Assembly (NCBI GenBank): GCA_023426575.1
Contig: JAFAAL010000011.1
Location: 1 to 26,613, forward strand
Length of the DNA stretch: 26,613 nt
From: Bacillota bacterium
Lineage (GTDB): Bacteria > Bacillota > Clostridia > Saccharofermentanales > DTU023
Direction of reading: 5' to 3'
The position numbers and the translations under genes were made by a program. Of this stretch, positions 7,005 to 14,744 are shown piece by piece. The notes beneath the pieces are model-generated. The model did not search any database, had not been told where the DNA came from, and saw nothing but the letters and a program-made list of their open reading frames with translations. The number at the start of each line of letters is the position of its first letter. Positions within the stretch are counted from its first letter, which is position 1.

Positions 7005-7643
7005 GTGGACAAGATCTTGGAATTAAAGAGAAAAGAGGGGTTGATCTTCTGTTGTTCGGGACCTTCTGGCGTCGGCAAGGACACCCTGATCAGCGAGCTC
7101 AAGGCGATCTTCCCCCAACTGGAGCACTCAGTCTCAGCGACGACGAGGGCGCCTAGAGCGGGCGAGGTCGATGGCATCGACTATCATTTCTGTAGTCATC
7201 AGGAATTTGAGCGGCTGCTCGCGGCCGGCGAGATCATTGAATACGATGTCTTCTGCGACAATTACTACGGGACCATGGCCTCGGTCATCCGCGAGAGCAT
7301 TGCCAGTGGCCGCGACCTGATCTTGGACATCACAGTCAAGGGAAGTCTCAATCTCAAGGCGCAATTTCCCGAGGCTGTCCTGATTTTTATCCTGCCCCCC
7401 TCCGAAGCAGCCCTGGTCGAGAGGCTCAAGGCGAGGCGCACAGAGGCCGAGGACGTCGTCAGACGTCGGGTGGCCCAGGCGCGGCTCGAGGTGCGTGAGG
7501 CACGGCACTTTGATTACATCATTATTAATGATACAATAAGGAATGCGGTGTCTGCGCTCGAGGCCATTGTCGTGGCTGAGGGGCAGCGCAGCATTCGCTT
7601 TGAATTACCCTATGAGGAGCAGACAGCTCACCCGGAGGTCTAG
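7005..7643 (+). CDS. gmk: Guanylate kinase
   Basis: Guanylate kinase phosphorylates GMP to GDP with ATP, feeding GTP, dGTP and (p)ppGpp pools. The 212-residue product has the P-loop GPSGVGKD (19-26), the GMP-binding stretch SATTRAPRAGEVDGIDYHF, and the lid region with EDVVRRRVAQARLE. The start is GTG 7005 with aggag ten bases upstream. It is immediately followed by rpoZ, with no intergenic bases. The gmk-rpoZ pairing is conserved across bacteria and links nucleotide supply with RNA polymerase assembly. Confidence 0.95.
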   Translation: MDKILELKRKEGLIFCCSGPSGVGKDTLISELKAIFPQLEHSVSATTRAPRAGEVDGIDYHFCSHQEFERLLAAGEIIEYDVFCDNYYGTMASVIRESIASGRDLILDITVKGSLNLKAQFPEAVLIFILPPSEAALVERLKARRTEAEDVVRRRVAQARLEVREARHFDYIIINDTIRNAVSALEAIVVAEGQRSIRFELPYEEQTAHPEV

Positions 7644-8126
7644 ATGCTAATTAAACCCAGCTTGGAAGAACTTCTCAAACAGGTCGAGAACCGCTATATC
7701 CTGGCAATGTTTGCCGCCAAGCGCGCCCGCCAGCTGACATCTGGTGGCAAGGCGTACGTCAAGCGGGAGAATCCGTCCAATGTCACGGTGGCTGCCGAAG
7801 AGATTTCTGAAGATCAGATTGCGCTCTTGCAGGGTGAGCACAGGGTCGAGGTGCCTCTCCGTCCCGAGATTGAGGAGGCGCGTCGCCTCGAGGCTCTCGA
7901 GGCCGAGGCCAAGCGTCGTGAGGAGATGATGGAAGAAAATGCCAATCGCCTCGCGAGCAGTCTTTCTTCCGAAATTTCTGGCTATATCGGCGGTGATGGC
8001 TCAGTGAACTCCAACGAGATGATCGATTTCACCCGCCAGTTTATCAACCTCTTGGATGCTCAAGATGATGCGGACGATGCGGACATGGAGAATATGGCCT
8101 TTGATGAGAGCGAGATAGATGCGTAA
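7644..8126 (+). CDS. rpoZ: RNA polymerase omega subunit with long acidic C-terminal extension
   Basis: The omega subunit helps fold and hold the beta-prime subunit of RNA polymerase. Residues 1-72 or so form the omega core: MLIKPSLEELL, then NRYILAMFAAKRARQLTSGG, the signature sequence. The protein then continues to 160 residues, about twice the usual size. The extra part has a Glu/Arg-rich likely helix (about 75-105) and a strongly acidic end (DAQDDADDADMEN). The reading frame is continuous and the composition matches the neighbours, so this is an extension and not a fused unrelated gene. ggagg lies five bases before the ATG, which follows the gmk stop directly. A hairpin with a T-rich tail follows the stop. 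Confidence 0.9.
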   Translation: MLIKPSLEELLKQVENRYILAMFAAKRARQLTSGGKAYVKRENPSNVTVAAEEISEDQIALLQGEHRVEVPLRPEIEEARRLEALEAEAKRREEMMEENANRLASSLSSEISGYIGGDGSVNSNEMIDFTRQFINLLDAQDDADDADMENMAFDESEIDA

Positions 8127-8130
8127 TGTT

Positions 8131-8168
8131 GACGGCTACGGCAATTTGCCGCAGCCGTCTTTGTCTTT
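8131..8168 (+). terminator. Terminator or attenuator between rpoZ and glyQS
   Basis: gacggct (8131-8137) pairs with agccgtc (8153-8159). Inside it a second stem, cggca/tgccg, follows one mismatch. The tail is tttgtcttt (8160-8168). The ribosome binding site of glyQS starts at 8172, leaving little room for a normal promoter after the hairpin. It therefore ends the rpoZ transcript only partly, or glyQS uses a promoter upstream within rpoZ. Confidence 0.75.
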
Positions 8169-8185
8169 ATAAGAGGAGAAGTATT

Positions 8186-9625
8186 ATGGAAAGCAGTCAG
8201 AAGACGATGGAGAAAATCGTCGCCCTGTGTAAGAATCGCGGCCTGATCTATCCCGGTTCTGAGATCTACGGCGGCCTCGCCAATGCCTGGGACTATGGTC
8301 CCTATGGCGTCGAGTTAAAGCGCAACGTCAAGGAGGCCTGGTGGCGTGCCTTCGTACGCAACAATCATCTGAACGTCGGCCTCGATGCCGCCATCCTGAT
8401 GAATCCAGAAGTCTGGGTCTCGTCGGGACACGTCGGTGGCTTCTCCGATCCCCTGATCGACTGTAAGAACTGTCGTGCGCGCTTTAGAGCCGACAATCTC
8501 TTAGAGGATTATGCGACGACCCACGAGCTCGAGCTCGCCATCGAGGGCATGGAAGCCCAGGAGCTCTCGCAGGCCATTCAGGAGCACGAGGTGCCCTGTC
8601 CCAGCTGTGGCAAGTCCGACTTTACCGAGCCTCGCCAGTTCAACCTGATGTTCAAGACCTTCCAGGGCGTCACCGAAGACAATCAGGCGCAGATCTATCT
8701 GCGTCCCGAGACAGCCCAGGGCATCTTCGTCAACTTCAAGAATGTCCAGCGCAGCTCGCGGCGCAAGATTCCCTTTGGCATTGCCCAGATCGGCAAATCT
8801 TTCCGCAATGAGATCACGCCGGGTAACTTTATTTTTAGGACCCGTGAATTCGAGCAGATGGAACTCGAGTTCTTCTGTGAGCCGGGGACGGACCTCGAGT
8901 GGTTCGAGTACTGGCGCGAATTCTGTCGCCAGTGGCTGCTCTCCCTCGGAATCAAGGAAGAAGAGCTGCGCCTTCGCGATCACGGCCCTGAGGAGCTCTC
9001 ATTTTACTCCAAGGCGACCACCGACTTTGAGTTCCTCTTCCCCTTCGGCTGGGGTGAGCTCTGGGGGGTGGCCGACCGGACGGACTATGACCTCAAGCAG
9101 CATCAGGACGGCGCCAAGGAAGACATGCGCTACTTCGATCCAGTCAAGAATGAGAAGTACCTGCCCTACTGCGTCGAGCCCTCACTCGGCGTCGAGCGGA
9201 TGCTCCTCGCCTTCCTCTGTTCGGCCTACGACGAGGAAGAACTCGAGGGCGGCGATGTCAGAACGGTCTTGCGCTTTCATCCCGATCTCGCCCCCATCAA
9301 GGTCGCGATTCTGCCGCTCTCAGCCAAGCTCAGCGAGGCGGCCATGGCCATCCAGCGCGATCTGGCGACAGCGTTTAGCACTGAGTTCGACGATCGCCAG
9401 TCTATTGGCAAGCGTTACCGCCGTTTTGATGAAATTGGCACACCCTATTGTGTGACCTACGACTTCGACTCGGCCGAGGATAGGATGGTGACAGTCAGAG
9501 AGCGAGACAGCATGACGCAGGAGCGCATCCCCATCGGAGAGCTCAAGAGCTATTTAAGAGAGAAGATGGCGGCGACGCGTGATGCGCTCGCCATGCAGAT
9601 TCCTGCAGAGCCAAAGTCTCACTAA
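8186..9625 (+). CDS. glyQS: Glycyl-tRNA synthetase, single-chain type
   Basis: This is the class II glycyl-tRNA synthetase of the single-chain dimeric type, which charges tRNA-Gly. It is not the two-subunit GlyQ/GlyS form. The 479-residue product begins with KIVALCKNRGLIYPGSEIYG and DYGPYGVELKRN. It has two Cys pairs (CKNC and CPSC) that may bind zinc, class II motif 2 around RNEITPGNFIFRTREFEQME, motif 3 in VEPSLGVERMLLAF, and a C-terminal anticodon-binding domain. ATG 8186 is chosen because agaggagaa precedes it; an in-frame ATG at 8126 would put the hairpin inside the gene. I see no T-box leader. ppdK follows after 41 bases. Confidence 0.96.
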   Translation: MESSQKTMEKIVALCKNRGLIYPGSEIYGGLANAWDYGPYGVELKRNVKEAWWRAFVRNNHLNVGLDAAILMNPEVWVSSGHVGGFSDPLIDCKNCRARFRADNLLEDYATTHELELAIEGMEAQELSQAIQEHEVPCPSCGKSDFTEPRQFNLMFKTFQGVTEDNQAQIYLRPETAQGIFVNFKNVQRSSRRKIPFGIAQIGKSFRNEITPGNFIFRTREFEQMELEFFCEPGTDLEWFEYWREFCRQWLLSLGIKEEELRLRDHGPEELSFYSKATTDFEFLFPFGWGELWGVADRTDYDLKQHQDGAKEDMRYFDPVKNEKYLPYCVEPSLGVERMLLAFLCSAYDEEELEGGDVRTVLRFHPDLAPIKVAILPLSAKLSEAAMAIQRDLATAFSTEFDDRQSIGKRYRRFDEIGTPYCVTYDFDSAEDRMVTVRERDSMTQERIPIGELKSYLREKMAATRDALAMQIPAEPKSH

Positions 9626-9666
9626 AGAGATAAAAAACACGTAAGTGTCAAGATACGGAGGATTAC

Positions 9667-12330
9667 ATGAACAAATTTGTCTATCTATTCACTGAAGGCG
9701 ACGCCTCGATGCGTAACCTCCTCGGGGGCAAGGGTGCCAACCTCTCCGAGATGACCAGCATGGGTCTGCCTGTTCCACGTGGCTTCATCGTGACGACCGA
9801 GGCCTGTAACGACTACTACGCAGAGGGAGAGCAGATCTCATCCGAGATCATCGAGCAGATTTTTAACGCTCTCCACAAGACTGAAGAGATCACGGGGAAG
9901 GAATTCGGCAATCCCGAGAACCCTCTCCTGGTCTCTGTTCGCTCTGGAGCCAGAGCTTCGATGCCTGGCATGATGGACACGATCCTCAACCTCGGCCTCA
10001 ACAACGAGGTCGTCCAGGGTCTCGCCAAGATGACGAATAATCCGAGATTTGCCTATGACTCTTACCGCCGCTTCATCATGATGTTCTCTGACGTCGCGAT
10101 GGGCATCGATAAGAACCTCTTTGAGCGTGAGCTCGAGAAAGTCAAGGAAGAGCATGGCGCCAAGCTCGACACCGATCTCAGCGCAGAAGATATGCAAGAG
10201 CTCGCCGAGCACTTCCTCGAGATCTACAAGCGCGAGAAGGGCGAGGAATTCCCTCAAGACCCCAAGGAACAGCTGATCCTGGCGATCACGGCCGTCTTCA
10301 GAAGCTGGAATAACGAGCGCGCCGTCTACTACCGCCGCATGAACAATATCCCCTCCGAGTGGGGTACTGCCGTCAACGTCCAGGAGATGGTCTACGGCAA
10401 CTCCGGTGAAAACAGCGGCACGGGCGTGGCTTTTACCCGCAATCCCTCAACAGGTGAGAACGTCTTCTACGGCGAGTACCTGATGAATGCTCAGGGCGAG
10501 GACGTCGTCGCCGGTGTCAGAACCCCGCACCCGATCTCCCACCTGCAGGAGCAGATGCCCGAGGTCTATCAGCAGTTCCTCGACATTGCCGAGAATCTCG
10601 AGACGCACTATGGCGATATGCAGGACCTCGAATTCACGATTGAAGATGGTAAGCTCTTCATCCTCCAGACGCGTAACGGCAAGCGCACGGCCTATGCCAG
10701 CTTGCAGATCGCAGTCGATATGGTCGAGTCCGGCCTGATTTCTAAAGAGAAGGCGATCTCCCAGATCGATCCCAAATCGCTCGACGCCCTGCTGCACCCG
10801 ACCTTTGACCAGGCGGCTCTCAAGCAAGCCGAGGTCATCGCCAAGGGTCTGCCGGCCTCTCCAGGTGCCGCCTGTGGCCAGATTGTCTTCACCGCTGATG
10901 GTGCCGAAGCCGCCAAGGCAGAGGGCAAGAACGTCGTCCTCGTCCGACTCGAGACCTCACCTGAGGACATCCTCGGCATGAACGTCTCCGAGGGCATCCT
11001 GACGGTCCGTGGGGGCATGACCTCACATGCCGCCGTCGTCGCCCGCGGCATGGGCAAGTGCTGCGTCACCGGCTGTGCGGCCATCGCCGTCAACGAGGCC
11101 GAGAAGACGATGAAGGTCGGCGACCGCGTCTTCCACGAGTTCGACACGATCTCCCTGAACGGTACGACTGGTGAGGTCTATGCCGGCGCCGTCGAGACGG
11201 TCGAGGCGGAGGTCTCTGGGAACTTCAAGAAGATCATGGAGTGGGCCGATGAGATCCGCGTCATGAACGTCAGAACCAATGCGGATACGCCGCACGACGC
11301 CACGGTCGCCCGTGAGCTCGGCGCAGGCGGTATCGGCCTCGTCAGAACAGAGCACATGTTCTTTGAGGAAGATCGTATCTTCGCCTTCCGCAAGATGATT
11401 CTCGCGGCCAATCAGGAGAAGAGAAGAGCGGCTCTCGATGAGATCATGCCGATTCAAAAGGAGGACTTCCGTGGGATCTTCCGCGCGATGCGCGGTCTCA
11501 ATGTGACGATCCGCCTCCTCGATCCGCCTCTGCATGAGTTCCTGCCGACCGATCCGGCCGAGATCAAGCATCTGGCCGAGGCCGTGAACATGCCTGTGGC
11601 AGAGCTTGAGTCCAAGATCAAGTCGCTGCACGAGCTGAACCCGATGCTCGGCCACCGTGGCTGCCGTCTCGCCATCTCCTATCCTGAGATCGCCGAGATG
11701 CAGACTGAGGCCATCCTCCGCGCCGCCATCGAAGAGAACAGCGCCGAGGCGCCGATCGTGCCCGAGATCATGATTCCGCTGGTCGGCGACGTCAAGGAAT
11801 TCGTCTACGTCAAGAAGCATATCGACGAGGCTGCCCAGCGCGTCTTCAAGGAGCTCGGCAAGACCGTTGAGTACAAGGTCGGCACCATGCTCGAGATTCC
11901 GAGAGCGGCCCTGACCTCTGACCAGATCGGCAAGGTCGCCGACTTCTTCAGCTTCGGCACCAACGACCTGACCCAGATGACCTACGGTCTCTCCCGTGAC
12001 GATGCGGGCCCGATCCTCGATACCTATTACAAGAATGGCATCTATGAGAACGATCCGACGGCGACGATCGACACGACCGGTGTCGGCCGCCTGATGGTCA
12101 TCTCCGCCGAGGACGCCCGCAAGGTCAAGCCCGAGATCAAGCTCGGCATCTGTGGTGAGCACGGTGGTGATCCCGCTTCCGTCGCCTTCTGCCACGACCT
12201 GAACTTCGATTACGTCTCCTGCTCGCCCTTCCGCGTGCCGATTGCCAAGCTGGCCGCCGCCCAGGCCCAGATCAAGAATCCGCGCCCGGAGAAGAGCCAG
12301 GATCTCAAGCACGCCCTCGAAAACATCTAA
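9667..12330 (+). CDS. ppdK: Pyruvate, phosphate dikinase
   Basis: PPDK interconverts pyruvate, ATP and phosphate with phosphoenolpyruvate, AMP and pyrophosphate. In anaerobes it often runs in the glycolytic direction and saves energy from PPi. The 887-residue product is full length. It has the nucleotide-binding domain with KGANLSEMTSMGLPVPRGF, the phosphohistidine swivel domain with GGMTSHAAVVARGMG (catalytic His454), and the C-terminal TIM barrel with FSFGTNDLTQMTYGLSRDD and ICGEHGGDP (catalytic Cys). ggagg precedes the ATG. It sits after glyQS, a common clostridial order, and a strong terminator follows directly. Phosphorylation by a PDRP-type regulator is possible, but no such gene is visible. 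Confidence 0.98.
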   Translation: MNKFVYLFTEGDASMRNLLGGKGANLSEMTSMGLPVPRGFIVTTEACNDYYAEGEQISSEIIEQIFNALHKTEEITGKEFGNPENPLLVSVRSGARASMPGMMDTILNLGLNNEVVQGLAKMTNNPRFAYDSYRRFIMMFSDVAMGIDKNLFERELEKVKEEHGAKLDTDLSAEDMQELAEHFLEIYKREKGEEFPQDPKEQLILAITAVFRSWNNERAVYYRRMNNIPSEWGTAVNVQEMVYGNSGENSGTGVAFTRNPSTGENVFYGEYLMNAQGEDVVAGVRTPHPISHLQEQMPEVYQQFLDIAENLETHYGDMQDLEFTIEDGKLFILQTRNGKRTAYASLQIAVDMVESGLISKEKAISQIDPKSLDALLHPTFDQAALKQAEVIAKGLPASPGAACGQIVFTADGAEAAKAEGKNVVLVRLETSPEDILGMNVSEGILTVRGGMTSHAAVVARGMGKCCVTGCAAIAVNEAEKTMKVGDRVFHEFDTISLNGTTGEVYAGAVETVEAEVSGNFKKIMEWADEIRVMNVRTNADTPHDATVARELGAGGIGLVRTEHMFFEEDRIFAFRKMILAANQEKRRAALDEIMPIQKEDFRGIFRAMRGLNVTIRLLDPPLHEFLPTDPAEIKHLAEAVNMPVAELESKIKSLHELNPMLGHRGCRLAISYPEIAEMQTEAILRAAIEENSAEAPIVPEIMIPLVGDVKEFVYVKKHIDEAAQRVFKELGKTVEYKVGTMLEIPRAALTSDQIGKVADFFSFGTNDLTQMTYGLSRDDAGPILDTYYKNGIYENDPTATIDTTGVGRLMVISAEDARKVKPEIKLGICGEHGGDPASVAFCHDLNFDYVSCSPFRVPIAKLAAAQAQIKNPRPEKSQDLKHALENI

Positions 12331-12342
12331 GTCCATCACAAT

Positions 12343-12372
12343 AGAGGGGCGAGAAGGTCGCCCCTCTTTTTT
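12343..12372 (+). terminator. Terminator after ppdK, abutting the next start codon
   Basis: A ten-base perfect stem, agaggggcga (12343-12352) with tcgcccctct (12358-12367), has a gaagg loop and a T-run to 12372. The start codon of the next gene is 12373-12375, so no base separates the terminator tail from the coding region. Confidence 0.9.
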
Positions 12373-13386
12373 ATGGGAAAAATCATTTTTTCTAAAGAGC
12401 AGTCAGCGGCCTATCATCTCGCCCTCGAGGCCTATCTCCACGAGCAGGCCATCGCGCGGGACGAGTCCTTTGCCCTGATCTATGTCAATCGCCCGACCGT
12501 CGTCTACGGCCGGGCGCAGAATCCCTATCGCGAGGTCGACTGGGTGCAGGCCACTGAGCGCGGCGTCGCGCTACATCGTCGCATCAGTGGGGGAGGGGCG
12601 GTCTACCACGACGAGGGTGTCCTGAACTACGCCTTCTTCGTGCCACGCCGCCAGGCTCTCGTCTTAAACTACGCCTATTTCCTCGAGCCCCTCAGAGCCG
12701 TCTTGAGAGAGCTCGGACTGGCGAGCGAGATTTTACGCAAGTCGAATCTCTACGTCGCGGGCAGGAAGATCTCGGGCAACGCCCAGGCCCTCGGCGCTGA
12801 GGTCATCATGAGTCATGGCACGATTCTCTTTTCTGCGAATACTGAGCTCTTGGAGGCGCTCCTCCACAGCCCCAGCGCCCAGGTCGACCGCGTGGCCGTC
12901 CCCTCGGACATTGCCTGCGTCAAGAATCTGCGAGAGATCCTCGCGGAGCGGGGCCACGAGCTCTCCCTGGGCGACTTGACCCAGCTCTTGCTGGACTATC
13001 TCGAGCGCGTCGGTCTCGGGGGCGAGAGCTTTCAGGAGGGCAGCCTGAGTCCCGAGCTCGAGACCCTGGTCCGCCAAGATTATCTGCCTCGCTTCCTCTC
13101 CCGCGCCTGGAATTTTGGGCGCACGGCGCCGTTTCAGCTGAGGATCAGCACGCCAGAAGCGCTGAGAGCAGACTATGGCGAGAAATTTCCGCGTCATTGG
13201 CAGCTCAGCATCCGAGAGGCTGTCATCGAGAGCTGCCGTGCGGCAGATGAGAGCGAGGGGGCTGCAGCCCTGGCTTTTGGCAGATTGTTAGAGAACTGTC
13301 CGCTCGGCTACAAGGAGCTCCGGCAGGCGCTCGCGCCTCTCGGAGATGAGTCCGTTTCCCTCTGGCTGCCGGCCTTCTCCTCCTGA
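12373..13386 (+). CDS. Divergent lipoate-protein ligase A paralogue
   Basis: A 337-residue member of the biotin/lipoyl protein ligase fold (LplA family), which transfers lipoate or octanoate to lipoyl-domain lysines. Conserved parts are RRISGGGAVYHDEGVLNY (69-86), the substrate-binding Lys132 in GRKISGNAQ, and SHGTILF (147-153). The usual GRND before the Lys is replaced (KSNLYVAG). The adenylate-loop signature KGIxSVRSRV, seen intact in the second paralogue here, reads VAVPSDIACV. The C-terminal domain lacks the GDFF motif. It may therefore be a transferase or an enzyme with altered substrate, not a free-standing ligase. The start lies at the very end of the ppdK terminator with no ribosome binding site. 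It is followed by a lipoyl carrier, lipA and a second lplA. Confidence 0.8.
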   Translation: MGKIIFSKEQSAAYHLALEAYLHEQAIARDESFALIYVNRPTVVYGRAQNPYREVDWVQATERGVALHRRISGGGAVYHDEGVLNYAFFVPRRQALVLNYAYFLEPLRAVLRELGLASEILRKSNLYVAGRKISGNAQALGAEVIMSHGTILFSANTELLEALLHSPSAQVDRVAVPSDIACVKNLREILAERGHELSLGDLTQLLLDYLERVGLGGESFQEGSLSPELETLVRQDYLPRFLSRAWNFGRTAPFQLRISTPEALRADYGEKFPRHWQLSIREAVIESCRAADESEGAAALAFGRLLENCPLGYKELRQALAPLGDESVSLWLPAFSS

Positions 13387-13481
13387 GGCACGTATCACAG
13401 TGACTAGGCAAGAACAGTTTCGTTATTTAAGATGAAATCATTAAATTCTGAGAACTGAGTCTCATAGAAATAGGTGCAAAG

Positions 13482-13718
13482 ATGAAAATGCAAGTGAAGT
13501 TACCGCAATTGGCCCCCGAGATGGCGTCCGGCGTGATCGTCGCCTGGCTCAAGGCGGAGGGCGAGCCCGTCGCGGCTGGCGAGGCCCTCTTTGAGGTCGA
13601 GACGGACAAGGTCGTGAGCTCGGTCGAAGCCGAGGCTGCCGGCACCCTCGAGAAGATTCTCGTCCCCGCGGGTGAAGCTTGTCCCGTCGGCTCGGTCGTC
13701 GCCGAGATCGAGGGCTAG
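13482..13718 (+). CDS. Free-standing lipoyl-domain carrier protein
   Basis: This 78-residue protein is one complete lipoyl domain of the 2-oxoacid dehydrogenase E2 type and nothing else. It reads VKLPQLAPEMASGVIVAWLK, then VETDKVVSSVEAEAAGTL, with Lys43 at the hairpin tip as the modification site, and ends in VGSVVAEIEG, where an E2 would continue into a linker and catalytic core. The ETDK context argues for lipoate; a biotin carrier would have MKM. It is too short for glycine-cleavage H protein. The ribosome binding site is weak (aggtg, 13472-13476). It lies 16 bases upstream of lipA and is flanked by two LplA-family genes, so it is very likely lipoylated by their products. The partner dehydrogenase, and so its role, is unknown. 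Confidence 0.88.
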   Translation: MKMQVKLPQLAPEMASGVIVAWLKAEGEPVAAGEALFEVETDKVVSSVEAEAAGTLEKILVPAGEACPVGSVVAEIEG

Positions 13719-13734
13719 CGAGAGGGTCAAGTCT

Positions 13735-14733
13735 ATGCAAAAAGAGCCAAAAGCCCCAGCTCATAGCCCTTGTCTGGGCTGTGCCGAGAAGCGCCAGGCC
13801 TCTCAGCGCGCGCGGCAGCAGAGCGCAGAATTTCCCACCCTCGCCAAGCCGAAGTGGCTCAAGGTCAAGTACAATCCCGGGGCGACCAGGGAAGTTGTTG
13901 AGCTGATGAATCACTACCAGCTGAACACGGTCTGCAAGGAGGCGAACTGCCCCAATCTCGGCGAATGCTACAGTCGGCGGACGGCGACTTTTATGATTCT
14001 CGGGGAGCAGTGCACGCGCTCCTGTCGCTTCTGTAATGTCTTGAGCGGTCGGCCCGCGCCGCCCGATCCCGCAGAGCCAGAGCACCTCGCTGCCGCGGCC
14101 AAGACGCTCGGCCTCTTGCACGTCGTCGTGACCTCGGTGACCCGTGATGACCTCCCCGACGGCGGAGCGAGTCAGTTTGTCGCTGTCGTCGAGGCCCTGC
14201 GACGTGAACTGCCGCAAGCGACAATCGAGCTTCTCATCCCAGACCTTCGAGGCCGTTGGGAGGCGCTCGAGACCATCCTTGCCGCCGGGCCAGATGTCCT
14301 CAATCACAATGTCGAGACGGTGCCAGAGCTCTATCACGAGATCCGCCCACAGGCCATCTATGAGCGCTCCTTGGAAGTCTTGAGCCGGGCTGCGGACTAT
14401 GCTGTAGAGCATCCCCTGCCGCGGGGGCGGATGCTGGTCAAGACGGGCCTGATGCTCGGCCTCGGTGAGAGCGATGAGCAGCTCAGCCGTGTTTTCAGGG
14501 ACCTCGTTGCCCACCGCGTCGACGTCCTGACCCTGGGCCAGTACCTCCAGCCGAGTCCCCAACATGCCCCCGTGCGGCGCTACGTCAGCCCTGAGGAATT
14601 TGACAGATACCGTGAGGAGGCCCTCGCGGCTGGGCTCTCCTTTGTTGCTGCCGCCCCCTTTGTCCGCAGTTCCTATCGCGCCGAGGAGGCCCTCGCGCAG
14701 GTTCGCGCCGAGAGCTCAGCTCCAGCCAATTGA
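13735..14733 (+). CDS. lipA: Lipoyl synthase
   Basis: LipA is a radical-SAM enzyme that inserts two sulfurs at C6 and C8 of protein-bound octanoate. The 332-residue product carries both iron-sulfur sites. The auxiliary cluster has Cys67, Cys72 and Cys78 (CKEANCPNLGEC), and the SAM cluster has Cys93, Cys97 and Cys100 (CTRSCRFC). The C-terminal RSSY motif (311-314) completes the auxiliary site. Other family sequences are VVVTSVTRDDLPDGGA and VLNHNVETVPELY. I start at ATG 13735, which has agaggg (13721-13726) upstream. The N terminus, before KPKWLKVK, is about 38 residues longer than needed and has an extra CxxC (Cys13, Cys16). It is in the same operon as the lipoyl carrier and ends overlapping or just before the second lplA. 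Confidence 0.95.
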   Translation: MQKEPKAPAHSPCLGCAEKRQASQRARQQSAEFPTLAKPKWLKVKYNPGATREVVELMNHYQLNTVCKEANCPNLGECYSRRTATFMILGEQCTRSCRFCNVLSGRPAPPDPAEPEHLAAAAKTLGLLHVVVTSVTRDDLPDGGASQFVAVVEALRRELPQATIELLIPDLRGRWEALETILAAGPDVLNHNVETVPELYHEIRPQAIYERSLEVLSRAADYAVEHPLPRGRMLVKTGLMLGLGESDEQLSRVFRDLVAHRVDVLTLGQYLQPSPQHAPVRRYVSPEEFDRYREEALAAGLSFVAAAPFVRSSYRAEEALAQVRAESSAPAN

Positions 14734-14744
14734 GCCAAGCCACT

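Noticed and set aside
8126..8185. Upstream ATG extending glyQS by 20 codons
   Set aside because: It would translate through a terminator-like hairpin and has no ribosome binding site; ATG 8186 has a strong one and fits the family.
8127..8185. T-box riboswitch controlling glyQS
   Set aside because: Only about 60 bases separate the genes and no T-box sequence or specifier stem is visible.
11023..12339. Long open frame (438 codons) on the minus strand
   Set aside because: It lies wholly opposite the conserved ppdK gene and has a repetitive Asp/Leu/Gly/Val composition typical of a mirror frame in GC-rich DNA; no domain is recognisable.
13387..13481. Promoter and hairpin before the lipoyl carrier
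   Set aside because: The gap is AT-rich and has a small tgaga/tctca stem (13449-13464), but I could not find a -35/-10 pair good enough to report as a feature.
13482..13718. Biotin carboxyl carrier protein
   Set aside because: The modification site reads ETDKV, the lipoyl context, not the MKM of biotin domains, and the gene sits among lipoate enzymes.
13549..14565. Open frame (338 codons) on the minus strand
   Set aside because: Opposite lipA and the lipoyl carrier, with low-complexity Arg/Pro/Ser sequence at its end; lipA has all its motifs.
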